The notes beneath the pieces are model-generated. The model was not told the origin of the DNA. It ran no database searches and was given only the letters and a program-made list of their open reading frames with translations. From contig CAZQTW010000032.1 of assembly GCA_964596165.1 (NCBI GenBank), positions 1 to 64,000 on the forward strand: a DNA stretch of 64,000 nt, given 5' to 3'. Source of the stretch: CAYUQT01 sp964596165 (GTDB lineage Bacteria; Planctomycetota; Phycisphaerae; UBA1845; JAFGLZ01). Position 1 is the stretch's first letter, and each line of letters begins with the position of its first letter. The position numbers and the translations under genes are program-made. Positions 45,690-55,082 of the stretch are shown here, piece after piece.

Positions 45690-46163
45690 CGTCGGCAAGG
45701 CGCGCGGCCTACGATGCCCACAGTCGACGGGTTATCGGCCGACCGTCAGCCGGCCCGGAGTTGGTGCCCCAGGAAGACCGCCACATTTCCACGATCAGTG
45801 TCCGTTTAGGGCTCTTACTCTCGTGAAGATGTCGGCGTTATTGCGTGTCCGGATCACCCCTCAGCATACTCCGACGTAACACGCTGCCAACCTGATCGCC
45901 TACGGAAGCGCTGTGGTTCCGATAAGATAGCGAAACAGCCTGTTTCGGTCTCCTGCTCGCCCGCCACCACTCGTGTTTCGGTCGCTCAGCGACAATCCGC
46001 ATCAGTTTAGGAAAGAGGCCACCGTCGTAGGCCGATACCTCAACGTGACTGAAGCGACAGCGTAGATCCAATTGCCATCAGAAGACGGGGACGGGTCTGG
46101 CCCATTCGATTCAATCGCGTCGGATCTTTCGGGGTCAGGCCGCTCCCTGCCGGGAGACGTGAA
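45690..46163. other. Region without a recognised gene
   Basis: About 470 bp. A 77-codon minus-strand frame (45838-46071) has no ribosome site or family-like sequence. No promoter good enough to call. Confidence 0.4.
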
Positions 46164-48365
46164 GTGGAAATGGAGCCTTTCAAGAGCTACAGCATGCGTA
46201 ATGAAGCACGGCTCGTGAGGTCGTTGCGGCGGGCAGTCCGAGTGGTTGCCTCTCTCAGCGTGGCATGCCTTGCGGGTTGTATGCCCTTTCCCATCGTGGT
46301 CGCACCCCCATCGCTCACCCCGACCGGGGGCGTCTTCAGCGGATCGACCCAGGTGACGCTTGGCTGTGACACGCCGGATGCCCAGGTCATCTATACGACG
46401 GACGGGACACCCCCTTCGGCCTCGCACGGAACGGTCTACAGCGGGCCCATCCGTCTGACCCAAACCACCACGATACGCGCCGTGGCGTGCAAGTATGCCG
46501 CCTACGAAAGCAGCGAGGCGGTGGGAACGTTCATCCGGCGCGAGCAGGTTACAGACCCTGTCTTCGCCCCGACGGGGGGAGTCTTCGAAGGATCGGTTGA
46601 TGTGGCCATGTTCTGCCATACGATGGGCGCGGTCATCCGCTACACCACCGACGGCAGCGAGCCCACGTTGTCGAATGGAACGATCTATGAGGGACCGCTT
46701 CGTCTGACGGACACGACTACGCTCAGGGCGATTGCGCATAAGGAGGAGATGACGGACAGCGCCGTCGTCACGGCGACGTTCACTCGGCGGGCACAGGCGG
46801 ATCCGCCGGTCTTCGATCCCAACGGCGCGACGTTTGCCGATTCGCTCGACGTCCGACTGTCCTGTGCGACGCCGGGGGCTACCGTGTGTTATACGCTGGA
46901 CGGGACCACCCCTTCCACATCTCGGGGCGTTTTATACAGCGATCCCATCCACCTAACCGGCACGACTACCATCAAGGCAATCGCGTGGAAGTGGGGGATC
47001 CTGGACAGCCCGGTGGTCACCGCGACATTCATCCGACCGGAGCAAGTGGCGACGCCGCGTTTCGATCCCAACGGCGGTGCGTTTATCGATGGGGTGGACG
47101 TCACCATTTCGTGTGCCACCGTCGGCGCGACGATCTGCTACACGACGGACGGCAGCACGCCGTCGCCTGCCCACGGCACGATCTATAGCGCGCCCGTTCG
47201 TCTCACCGGTGCCGCGACCGTAAAGGCAGTTGCCTGGAAGGCGGGAATGGACAACAGTGCGATCGCTTCGGCCGCGTTTGCGCCCCGGGAACGCGTGGCC
47301 ACGCCGACGTTCACACCGAATGGCGGAGACTTCATCGACTTGGTGGGCGTGACGATCGCCTGCGCGACACCCGGCGCGGAAATCCGCTATACGACCGACG
47401 GGACCGACCCAACACCGTCCGGCGGGACCTACTATACGGGTGCAGTCCCATTGACGAGCACGACGACCGTCAAGGCGGTGGCGTACGCGCCGGGTAGGGT
47501 CGAGAGCACGATTGCCTCGGCCACATTCACCCGCTTGCCGGCGGGCTGGTCGCCGATGACGAGCGGCGTACCGGATCGGCTCTACGGTGTCTGGGGAACG
47601 AGTTCGTCCAACATGTACGCCGTCGGCAACCTGGGAACGCTTCTGCATTACGACGGGAACGCCTGGACGCCCATGGTCAGCAGGACCGCCGCGACGCTTC
47701 GATGCGCGTGGGGGCCCGGCGCCGGCGACGTCTATGCGGGCGGCTTGGCAGGCGCCCTCGTTCACTATGATGGAACAATCTGGTCGACACTCGCCAGTGG
47801 CATTACCCGTGACATTTGTAGCATTAAGGGGACGGGCCCGTCCAACGTGCTCCTTGTGGCCACCGTCGGAACCATCCGGCGTTGGGACGGGAGCGTATGG
47901 GCGACACACACCAGCGGTACGACGAACAATCTTTACGGCCTCTGGGTCGCTTCGTTCAACGAGGCCTTTGCCGTGGGTGCAGCGGGAACCATCCGTCGGT
48001 ACACCGGATCGACCACGTGGGTGACGATGACCAGTGGGACCACGGAGACACTGTGGGGCGTCTGGGGGGCTTCTCCCTACGACGTCTATGCCGTGGGGAC
48101 GAACGGTACCATCCTTCGTTTCAACGGGTCGACGTGGTCCGGCATGACCAGCGGAACGACTGTGGAGCTGTACTGGGTTTGGGGCAACGGCCCCGGCGAC
48201 ATCTTCGCAGTGGGGCAGAGCGGCACGATCCTGCACTATGACGGGACAAGCTGGTCGGCGATGACCAGCGGAACGACATCGAACCTCTATTGCGTATGGG
48301 GCTGCGGTCCGAACGACGTGTACGCCGTGGGCGCCGCCGGGACCTTCCTGCGCTACCACCGATAA
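46164..48365 (+). CDS. Lipoprotein with chitobiase-C-terminal-like repeats and WG..DVYAVG repeats
   Basis: 733 residues; GTG 46164 has GGGAG 7 nt upstream (ATG 46170 or 46194 possible). Lipobox LSVACLAGC. Five tandem repeats of about 80 residues follow, each like PTGGVFSGSTQVTLGCDTP then YTTDGTPPSASHGTVYSGPI, the CHB_HEX_C type domain. From about residue 455 to the end come repeats of the type LYGVWGTSSSNMYAVGNLGT and LLHYDGNAW, the same module as in the protein at 4823-7255. Presumably a surface-displayed adhesin or scaffold; no catalytic motif. Confidence 0.82.
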   Translation: MEMEPFKSYSMRNEARLVRSLRRAVRVVASLSVACLAGCMPFPIVVAPPSLTPTGGVFSGSTQVTLGCDTPDAQVIYTTDGTPPSASHGTVYSGPIRLTQTTTIRAVACKYAAYESSEAVGTFIRREQVTDPVFAPTGGVFEGSVDVAMFCHTMGAVIRYTTDGSEPTLSNGTIYEGPLRLTDTTTLRAIAHKEEMTDSAVVTATFTRRAQADPPVFDPNGATFADSLDVRLSCATPGATVCYTLDGTTPSTSRGVLYSDPIHLTGTTTIKAIAWKWGILDSPVVTATFIRPEQVATPRFDPNGGAFIDGVDVTISCATVGATICYTTDGSTPSPAHGTIYSAPVRLTGAATVKAVAWKAGMDNSAIASAAFAPRERVATPTFTPNGGDFIDLVGVTIACATPGAEIRYTTDGTDPTPSGGTYYTGAVPLTSTTTVKAVAYAPGRVESTIASATFTRLPAGWSPMTSGVPDRLYGVWGTSSSNMYAVGNLGTLLHYDGNAWTPMVSRTAATLRCAWGPGAGDVYAGGLAGALVHYDGTIWSTLASGITRDICSIKGTGPSNVLLVATVGTIRRWDGSVWATHTSGTTNNLYGLWVASFNEAFAVGAAGTIRRYTGSTTWVTMTSGTTETLWGVWGASPYDVYAVGTNGTILRFNGSTWSGMTSGTTVELYWVWGNGPGDIFAVGQSGTILHYDGTSWSAMTSGTTSNLYCVWGCGPNDVYAVGAAGTFLRYHR

Positions 48366-48418
48366 CGATGGGAACAACGTGATCCTTGGCGGATGCATGC
48401 GGTGCTGCTATTGGTTGA

Positions 48419-49726
48419 TCATGGAGAGGTCCGCAGGGTGGTGGGCTTGGCCTCTTGGACGATCACGGGGTGCTTTTCGGGCAATCCATAGCCGCCGCTC
48501 GTGATGACGGTTTCGCCCGCGTTGATCCCGTCCACCAGTTCCACTCGTCCAGCGACCCGCTGTCCGACCTTGACCGGCACCGTGTGGGCAGCGCCCTCGC
48601 GCACCACGCTGACAACCGCCTGCCCATCCAGATCGGCAATCGCACTTTCCGGAACGACCGCTTTGGCTTGTACGGGTTCCAGCTTGATGCCTACTCGCAC
48701 GACCATCTCGCGACGCAGGAGCAACTCTGAGTTATCGACGCCGATCCAGATCGGAACGTTTCCGGTATCCGAGGCGGCCTGCTGCGACATCCGGACGACT
48801 GTTCCTGGGAACGGTCGTTCCGGAAACGCCATGGCTGTGATTTCCGCCTGAGCCCCCAGTCGGATCCCTGCCAGTTGTGGTGCGGGAACGACGGCCTCGA
48901 TCAGGACCTGACGAAGGTCAATGATCTCGGCTACCGGCGCGCCTGCGCTGAGTCTCATTCCGACCCGGGCGTGCAGCTTGACCAGGTTGCCCTTGATCGG
49001 GGATTGAAGGACATGCCACTGCAGCCGAAGCTTTGCAAGCGCGTTGTCCGCCTCGGCCGACTGCACCTCTGCCTGGGCCTCGACAACTTCCTCGGGCCGG
49101 GTTCCCTTTTCCAACAGACGGACCTTGTCCTGCGCCGTATTCATGGCCGCCCGCGCGGCCTCCACCCGTCGTTGGAGCTCCTCCCATTCGGTGGGCGAAA
49201 TCATCTTCTCGTCATGGAGTCTCTCTTTCGCCTTCAGCCTGGCCTCGGCCGACTGAAGCTCGACACGCCGACAATCGACTTCGTGCCGGGCCGCGTCAAT
49301 CTCTTCGGTGCGAGGCCCGGCCTTCAGTCGCTCCAGGACCGCTCGGGCCTTGGCCAGCGCGGCGGTACTTCGGGCGACCTCGATTTCCGACGCGCGCGGG
49401 TCAAGCACAACAAGCTTTTCGTCCTTTTCGACATCCTGGCCTTCGGTGACACATAGCGATTGCACAATGTCTTCCACGGGCGAGGAGACGGAGGCCACGC
49501 GGACGGGATCTAAGGTGACCCTTCCGACAACGCGGACAACGGGTTGCAGGGTTTCCGCCACCGCCTTGACCGTCTGGACCGGAACAGGCACAGCTTGCGA
49601 CTCGCCCTCCTCGTGGTTATCACCCGATGACTTCGAGCAGCCGGCGCCGAACAAACAGATCGCGCCCGTACCCACCAGGACAACCCCGAAGATCTCGCTA
49701 GCTCGTACAAATCGCCATCTACGCAC
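48419..49726 (-). CDS. RND efflux membrane fusion lipoprotein (HlyD/CusB-like)
   Basis: 435 residues. Lipobox ICLFGAGC. The barrel-sandwich half-motifs are VASVSSPVEDIVQSLCVTEG and VLQSPIKGNLVKLHARVGMR; the long coiled hairpin lies between them (AALAKARAVLERLKAGPRTE...). The beta-barrel has GAQAEITAMAFPERPFPGTV. Bridges the RND pump and outer-membrane channel. Its start overlaps the pump's stop by 8 bp. Confidence 0.93.
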   Translation of the reverse strand: MRRWRFVRASEIFGVVLVGTGAICLFGAGCSKSSGDNHEEGESQAVPVPVQTVKAVAETLQPVVRVVGRVTLDPVRVASVSSPVEDIVQSLCVTEGQDVEKDEKLVVLDPRASEIEVARSTAALAKARAVLERLKAGPRTEEIDAARHEVDCRRVELQSAEARLKAKERLHDEKMISPTEWEELQRRVEAARAAMNTAQDKVRLLEKGTRPEEVVEAQAEVQSAEADNALAKLRLQWHVLQSPIKGNLVKLHARVGMRLSAGAPVAEIIDLRQVLIEAVVPAPQLAGIRLGAQAEITAMAFPERPFPGTVVRMSQQAASDTGNVPIWIGVDNSELLLRREMVVRVGIKLEPVQAKAVVPESAIADLDGQAVVSVVREGAAHTVPVKVGQRVAGRVELVDGINAGETVITSGGYGLPEKHPVIVQEAKPTTLRTSP

Positions 49727-52700
49727 GTTGAGGCTCCAGACGAAACAACCGCGAGAGGAAATAGTAGGCGACGGGTGTTGCTACAAGCGACAAAACCACG
49801 GATATCCCCAGCGCGCCCATCACGGCGATCGCCAGAGGCCGAAGCATCTGGGCACCCGTTCCGATTCCGTAGGCGAGCGGCAACATGCCGATCGCCGCCG
49901 TAAGGGAGGTCATCAGCACCGGCCGCAATCGTCTCCGGCCGGACTGGACCAAGGCCTCCGTCAATGACAAGCCGCGCGATTGCAGGTGGTCCACGAAGTC
50001 TAACATGAGAATGCCGTTCTTCGCCACGATCCCGACGCCCATGATCGCGCCGAGGAATGAAACAACGTTCAGCGAGGTATCCGTAAGCCAGAGGGCGCCG
50101 ACGACGCCTCCCAGGGCCAGGACCGCCCCGATCATGATCGCCAGCGGCTTCAGGACGGACCCAAACTCGATCAGCAGCACCGTATAGACGAACATGATGG
50201 CCATCACCAAAACCAACGTCAGATTCCGAAACGACTCCTTCTGCTGCTGATAGAGCCCACCGTACTCAAGATTGACCCCGGGGGGCAGCCTCAGATCATT
50301 TGAGAGTCGCTCCCGGATCGCACGAATGCCGCTCCCGAGATCGAGCCCCGACAGGCGGGCGGTGACCGCGACAAGCTGTCGCAGGTCCTCTCGACGCATT
50401 TCGAGTTGACCGACCTCGCGACGAACATCCGTGACTTCGTTGAGTGTCAGCATGAGTCCATCGCGAGAACGGATCGGGAGCTGGCGGATCGTTTCCTCCC
50501 GATCGACGTGCTGTGCGGCCAGCACCACGCGAATGTTCCTGATACGGTCCCCTTCCAGCACGTGGGAGGAGTTCCGTCCGAGGATCGCGGTTTCGAGGCT
50601 TGAGCCGATTTCACCGGCGTTCAACCCCGCACGCACCGCGTCCTCATTGCGAACGCGAAAGGTCAACGACGGCCCCGCGATAATCAGCCCGTCGTTGATG
50701 TCCACGACACCGGGCACCTTCTCAATCAATCGGGCGATCTCGGCGGCCTTCTCGCGCAGGAGCGCGGTGTCGGTTGAGAAGACTTTGATCTCGACAGGAG
50801 CAGGGGACCAGGTGAGATCGCCGATCAGATCGCTCAAAACGCCCGGGAACTCGGTGTGCAGCGCCGGCACCGCTGCGTGGATCTTTCGGCGCAACTCGTC
50901 GATGACCTCCTCGGTGGACCGCGACCTCCTTCGACGAAGCTTGACGAGAAAATCCCCGGTATTCGGCTCGGCAATGGCCAATGCCAGCCGAGCCCCGGTC
51001 CTGCGCGAATAGCTTTCGATCTCCGGCGTCGCCCGCAGGATCTCTTCGACGGTGCGCAACATACGGTCCGTTTCGGCCAGGCTGGTACCCGGACGCGAGA
51101 AATAGTCGAGCACGAACGCCCCCTCATCCTGTCGGGGCAGAAAATCCGTCTCCAGTTGGAAGTAAAGGAGTATCCCTCCGAGCACGACCAAGGGACCGAC
51201 CACGCACCCGACCCAGGCATGGCCGAGCATTCGTCGGGTCACCCACTCGTAGAGCGCGACCAGCCGTCTCAATAGGGGCCCGCCCTGCTCGAGCTCGTCC
51301 TGCGGTGCCCCTCTCCCGCGTCGCACCAGCAACGTCGCAAGGGTCGGCGTCAAGGTGATCGCCAGGACCAGCGAGGTCAACAAGGAGACGACCATGGTTA
51401 TGGCCAGGGCCCGGAAGAACACCCCCGCGACCCCCTCAAGAAAGGCCAGGGGTATGAACACCACAACCGGGGTCAAGGTGGAGCCCACCAGCGGGAGGGT
51501 CAGCTCGGCAGCCGCGGACCGTACGGCGTCCATCGGGCTCAGCCCGGAACAGACCTTGGCGTAAATGCCCTCTACCACGACGATCGCATCGTCAATAACC
51601 AACCCAATGGCGGCGGCAATACCGCCCAGCGTCATCAGGTTGAAGCTCATGTGCATCAGCCGCATCGCCAGGAGCGTCACCAGAACGGTCACCGGAATCA
51701 CCAGGATGGCGGTCACAGTCGTCGAGGTGCTGCGCAGGAACAGATACAGAACGGCAACAGACAAGAGCACGCCGAAGCCGATGCTTTCCCATACGCTTCC
51801 CACGGCATCACGAACGAACAGGGACTGATCGTAGAAAAACGCGAGATGCATGTCGGACGGCAGTTCCTTCTTCATCTCCTTGAGTTCGTTTTCCAGGGCG
51901 CCGGCGATGGCCAGCGTGCTGCCGTCCGGTTGGCTGTAGACATTGAGCAGGACCGCCCGCTTTCCTTCGGCGCTGACAATGTTAAACTGGGGTTCACTTC
52001 CCGGCCTGACCACCGCGATGTCGCCGACCCGAACGACGGTGCTACCCGACCCGCTGACGATCACATCTTCAATCTGGGCCGGGGTCTTCACCCGTCCGTC
52101 GACAAGGGTAAGGTAGAGTTGGTAGTCCTCCTCGTGCATTCCCGCTGAAGTGAACAAATTCGTGTTCGCAAGCGCGTCCGTGACCTGTTTGAACGTCAGG
52201 TGGTAACCTTCGAGTTTCAGGGGATCGACTACGATGTGGAACTCAGGCACGCGCCCGCCAACGATATTGACGCGGGCGACACCCGGAATTCGCAGGAAGC
52301 GAGGCTTGATGTTGTATCGGGCGACCTCCCAGAGATCCGTGATGTTTCGGGTCGGACTGGTCAGGCTGATGCCGATAATCGGGAACGCGGAGAACGTCAA
52401 TCGATAGACCTGGGTCGCCGCGGTCGCTGGAAGCGTGTTTCGGATCTGGGAAAGCCGGCTGAGAACGTACAACTCCGACTGGACCATGTCAGTGCCCCAG
52501 TCAAAGAAGACGTTCACCGCAGCGGAACCCCGACCGGTCGTCGACCGGATGTTCACCGACCCTGGAATATCCTTCATCGCCTCTTCGATCGGTCGGGTGA
52601 CGGTCGCCATCATCTCGTCACTCGGCATGACCCCGTTGTCCACCAGGATCACCACGCGTGGGAAATCGGTCTGCGGGAAGACCGCAGACGGCATCGTGCC

Positions 52701-52826
52701 GGCCGCGTAGACACCGGCCAGGCACAAGCTCAGGGTCAAAAACAGAATCGCCTTGCGATGCCGAATGACCAGACCCGCGATGACCGATGATTCCTGGGCC
52801 TTCATCTCGATCTGATCCTCATTCAA
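49719..52826 (-). CDS. RND family efflux pump permease (AcrB/CusA-like)
   Basis: 1035 residues, full length. VIRHRKAILFLTLSLCLAGVYAAG is helix 1; PIEEAMKDIPGSVNIRSTTG and RVSDIAVV-type porter motifs follow; GGIAAAIGLVIDDAIVVVEG is the helix-4 proton-relay region and GAIMGVGIVAKNGILMLDFV the helix-10/11 region. It has the double Asp expected of proton-coupled pumps (VIDDAIV). Met-rich copper sites like CusA's were not seen, so substrate class (metal or organic) is open. Start is TTG 52826 or ATG 52805. Confidence 0.94.
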   Translation of the reverse strand: MNEDQIEMKAQESSVIAGLVIRHRKAILFLTLSLCLAGVYAAGTMPSAVFPQTDFPRVVILVDNGVMPSDEMMATVTRPIEEAMKDIPGSVNIRSTTGRGSAAVNVFFDWGTDMVQSELYVLSRLSQIRNTLPATAATQVYRLTFSAFPIIGISLTSPTRNITDLWEVARYNIKPRFLRIPGVARVNIVGGRVPEFHIVVDPLKLEGYHLTFKQVTDALANTNLFTSAGMHEEDYQLYLTLVDGRVKTPAQIEDVIVSGSGSTVVRVGDIAVVRPGSEPQFNIVSAEGKRAVLLNVYSQPDGSTLAIAGALENELKEMKKELPSDMHLAFFYDQSLFVRDAVGSVWESIGFGVLLSVAVLYLFLRSTSTTVTAILVIPVTVLVTLLAMRLMHMSFNLMTLGGIAAAIGLVIDDAIVVVEGIYAKVCSGLSPMDAVRSAAAELTLPLVGSTLTPVVVFIPLAFLEGVAGVFFRALAITMVVSLLTSLVLAITLTPTLATLLVRRGRGAPQDELEQGGPLLRRLVALYEWVTRRMLGHAWVGCVVGPLVVLGGILLYFQLETDFLPRQDEGAFVLDYFSRPGTSLAETDRMLRTVEEILRATPEIESYSRRTGARLALAIAEPNTGDFLVKLRRRRSRSTEEVIDELRRKIHAAVPALHTEFPGVLSDLIGDLTWSPAPVEIKVFSTDTALLREKAAEIARLIEKVPGVVDINDGLIIAGPSLTFRVRNEDAVRAGLNAGEIGSSLETAILGRNSSHVLEGDRIRNIRVVLAAQHVDREETIRQLPIRSRDGLMLTLNEVTDVRREVGQLEMRREDLRQLVAVTARLSGLDLGSGIRAIRERLSNDLRLPPGVNLEYGGLYQQQKESFRNLTLVLVMAIMFVYTVLLIEFGSVLKPLAIMIGAVLALGGVVGALWLTDTSLNVVSFLGAIMGVGIVAKNGILMLDFVDHLQSRGLSLTEALVQSGRRRLRPVLMTSLTAAIGMLPLAYGIGTGAQMLRPLAIAVMGALGISVVLSLVATPVAYYFLSRLFRLEPQRA

Positions 52827-52900
52827 CGGTCTCCATCCGGAAGTCCCCGCGATCCCGGGATTGCGTACGACACCTTACAACACGGAAGCGGCCAACACCT

Positions 52901-52912
52901 ATTTCATGAAAT
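52901..52912. promoter_or_regulatory. Perfect 12-bp palindrome upstream of the RND pump gene
   Basis: ATTTCATGAAAT, about 75 bp before the pump start in a 250-bp gap; a possible regulator site. A looser inverted repeat CTTTC/GAAAG flanks 52956-52977. Confidence 0.35.
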
Positions 52913-53078
52913 CCGGTGGAAAAGTCCCCAGCGCCCACGTTCATTAAAGCAGGCTTTCGCTACAGGGGAACATGAAAGTCGGATCATGAACGATATGTCA
53001 TCAGTCCCTGTCGGCGACGGACGCCGCTTCTCCCGATGGATCGTTCATCCCTTCCAAGTCACCTCTTGCCGCCATACC

Positions 53079-53276
53079 CTAGAACAGCCAGGCAGCCGCG
53101 ATCTGCCGCAGGAGATCGCTTGCAAACGTCAACAGCGTCTCAAAGAACGATTGGAAGTCGGCGGGGACGTCGATCACGGATTGACTCGTGCAGCCGGCCA
53201 CCGGCAGCATCAACACCACTACGGCCGGACATTGGCTTGCGAATCGAAGCACGGTGTCGATCCGGGTCTTTCTCAT
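53079..53276 (-). CDS. Small lipoprotein in the efflux operon
   Basis: 65 residues. AGGGGG lies 8 nt before the ATG. VVVLMLPVAGC is a lipobox; the mature part of about 37 residues (TSQSVIDVPADFQSFFETLL) ends in an amphipathic, Trp-containing helix. It follows the outer-membrane channel gene by 13 bp. Similar in build to the small proteins at 57172 and 60139. Function unknown. Confidence 0.75.
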   Translation of the reverse strand: MRKTRIDTVLRFASQCPAVVVLMLPVAGCTSQSVIDVPADFQSFFETLLTFASDLLRQIAAAWLF

Positions 53277-53289
53277 GGCATGCCCCCTT

Positions 53290-54822
53290 TTACGGCTGCG
53301 GGATCGGCGGTCCGGCCGGTTCCATCGCCGTTTGCGGCTGCGTGGTCGGTCCTGCCGGCAGCCTTCCGCCCACCGCGCTCTGAAGCTCGGCTATCGCGAC
53401 GGCGTAGTCACGGAGGACGTCCTGGAACAGTCGGCGCTGCTTGATCAGCGTCTCCTGCGACTCGATCAGTACCAGGATACTCTGTTCGCCGGCCAGGTAG
53501 AGGCGTCGGGCGGCCTCAACGTTCTCCTGTGCCTGCGGCAGGATCTTGTCCGCATAATTGCGCACCTGCTCGGCGGCATTCCGAGCCACGGCGGCGGCCT
53601 GTCGTACCTGGTTGGCGACGTCGTCCAGCAGGTCCTCGTAAGCCTTTCGTTTCTCGGCCACCTTGTATTCTGCCTTGGCGATCTGGGCCTGATTCTGATC
53701 GAAGATGGGGAGCGTGATGTCGAGCGAAGGCCCGAGCAACGTGTCGATGATCTGGCGTCGTTCCAAGTCCCGTTGGGCTTTGGACTGGATCGACGGGGCG
53801 GTGAGTCTCCCGTTGGCGACGGATTCCCTGGCGGTGTCGGCAAAGACCTTGCGCCCCGGCATCGCCCGTGCCTCCGACCGTTCCAACGCAGCGCCCGCAG
53901 TCACATTCGGCACGACCTTGAGCCATTCCAAAGCCAATTCCTGTTCGGCGGCCGCCACCTGCGATTGGATCATCCTGGCGTCAATCCGCTCGGTCATCGC
54001 ATGGGTGATCAGGTCGACGTCGTCCATTAGCGTCGTGGGTTGAGGGAGGGAGTCCTTGAGCACCCAGGGCTTCGTCGACCGGCTCAGCCCCAGCACGCGA
54101 GCCACGGCGGCCTGCGCCACCTGACGATCGCGCCGGAGCGCGAGGGCTTCGAGCTCGACCTCCAGCAGCTTGGCCCGCGTCAGGTTCACGTCAAGCCGGC
54201 TCGCCTCACCGGCTTTGAATCGCTCCATGGCCAGTTCCAGCGATTGCTGGGAGAGCTCGATGTTCTGTCGCGTGATCGCCTCGGCCTGCTCGATCGACAG
54301 ATACCGGTAGCACTTCGTCTTGACCTCGGCGGTAAGTTCGATGGCCCGGCGCGTGACGTCCAGAATGGTCTCCTCGAGTTGGGCGTCCGCGATCTTCCTC
54401 CTGACGGGGATCTGCCAGAGATCGACCAACTGCTGAGAAATGCCGAGGTCGAGCTTGCTTCGCCCGCCGCCTTCGGGGAACTGGACCATCAGGGAAATCG
54501 ACGGATTCGACACGAGGCCCGATTGGACGACATCGGCGCGCGACGCCCCGACCTTCTGGAACATCGCCTGGAATGAGCGGTTGTTCAGGAGGCAGACGCG
54601 GACGGCTTCGTCGACGGTCAAGCCGTCGGCCAGGAGGGCATCGACCTTGCCGTCCACCAGTTCGTCGATCGCGGGACTGTAGGTCTCGGTCGCTCCCGTC
54701 CGCTCCTCGATCAGTTGGGTCACGCGATCGTAGTCGGGCTGCGGATTGACCGTGGCGCAGCCCGCCGCCGCAAGGGCCAGTGAGTACACGATCCCGACGC
54801 GGGTCTTCTTCCGATAGACCAT
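53290..54822 (-). CDS. TolC/OMF family outer membrane lipoprotein
   Basis: 510 residues. Lipobox region SLALAAAGC. Two repeats of long helices typical of outer membrane factors: AVRVCLLNNRSFQAMFQKVG / VVQSGLVSNPSISLMVQFPE in the first, ALEWLKVVPNVTAGAALERS in the second half; LVDLWQIPVRRKIADAQLE matches heavy-metal type channels (CusC/CzcC). First gene of the OMF - small lipoprotein - RND - fusion protein set. Confidence 0.92.
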   Translation of the reverse strand: MVYRKKTRVGIVYSLALAAAGCATVNPQPDYDRVTQLIEERTGATETYSPAIDELVDGKVDALLADGLTVDEAVRVCLLNNRSFQAMFQKVGASRADVVQSGLVSNPSISLMVQFPEGGGRSKLDLGISQQLVDLWQIPVRRKIADAQLEETILDVTRRAIELTAEVKTKCYRYLSIEQAEAITRQNIELSQQSLELAMERFKAGEASRLDVNLTRAKLLEVELEALALRRDRQVAQAAVARVLGLSRSTKPWVLKDSLPQPTTLMDDVDLITHAMTERIDARMIQSQVAAAEQELALEWLKVVPNVTAGAALERSEARAMPGRKVFADTARESVANGRLTAPSIQSKAQRDLERRQIIDTLLGPSLDITLPIFDQNQAQIAKAEYKVAEKRKAYEDLLDDVANQVRQAAAVARNAAEQVRNYADKILPQAQENVEAARRLYLAGEQSILVLIESQETLIKQRRLFQDVLRDYAVAIAELQSAVGGRLPAGPTTQPQTAMEPAGPPIPQP

Positions 54823-55082
54823 GATCACCAAACTTTCCCTACGTCAGATTGTCGCAACCGATGGGTGGCTTCCGTTCCCGGGCTCCGCCCCAAACGTGCA
54901 ACGCGGCATCCCAAAGATCGATCCGCTCGATGCTCCGACCCCGCCGCGCCGACGTCGATGTCGGTCGGACATCATGGGCCCGTTTGACGTCGACCCAGCG
55001 TATCCCGCCTTTTCGTAATCCCGTCAAACCTGGGACGGACCCGCATGGATCCGTCCTCCGAACGGATCCTCCAACCATCTGC

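Noticed and set aside
45838..46071. 77-codon minus-strand frame
   Set aside because: No ribosome site, signal peptide or recognisable family; composition looks random.
49719..52826. Calling the RND pump a copper/silver CusA
   Set aside because: The Met ladder of CusA could not be traced in the sequence, so only the family level is given.
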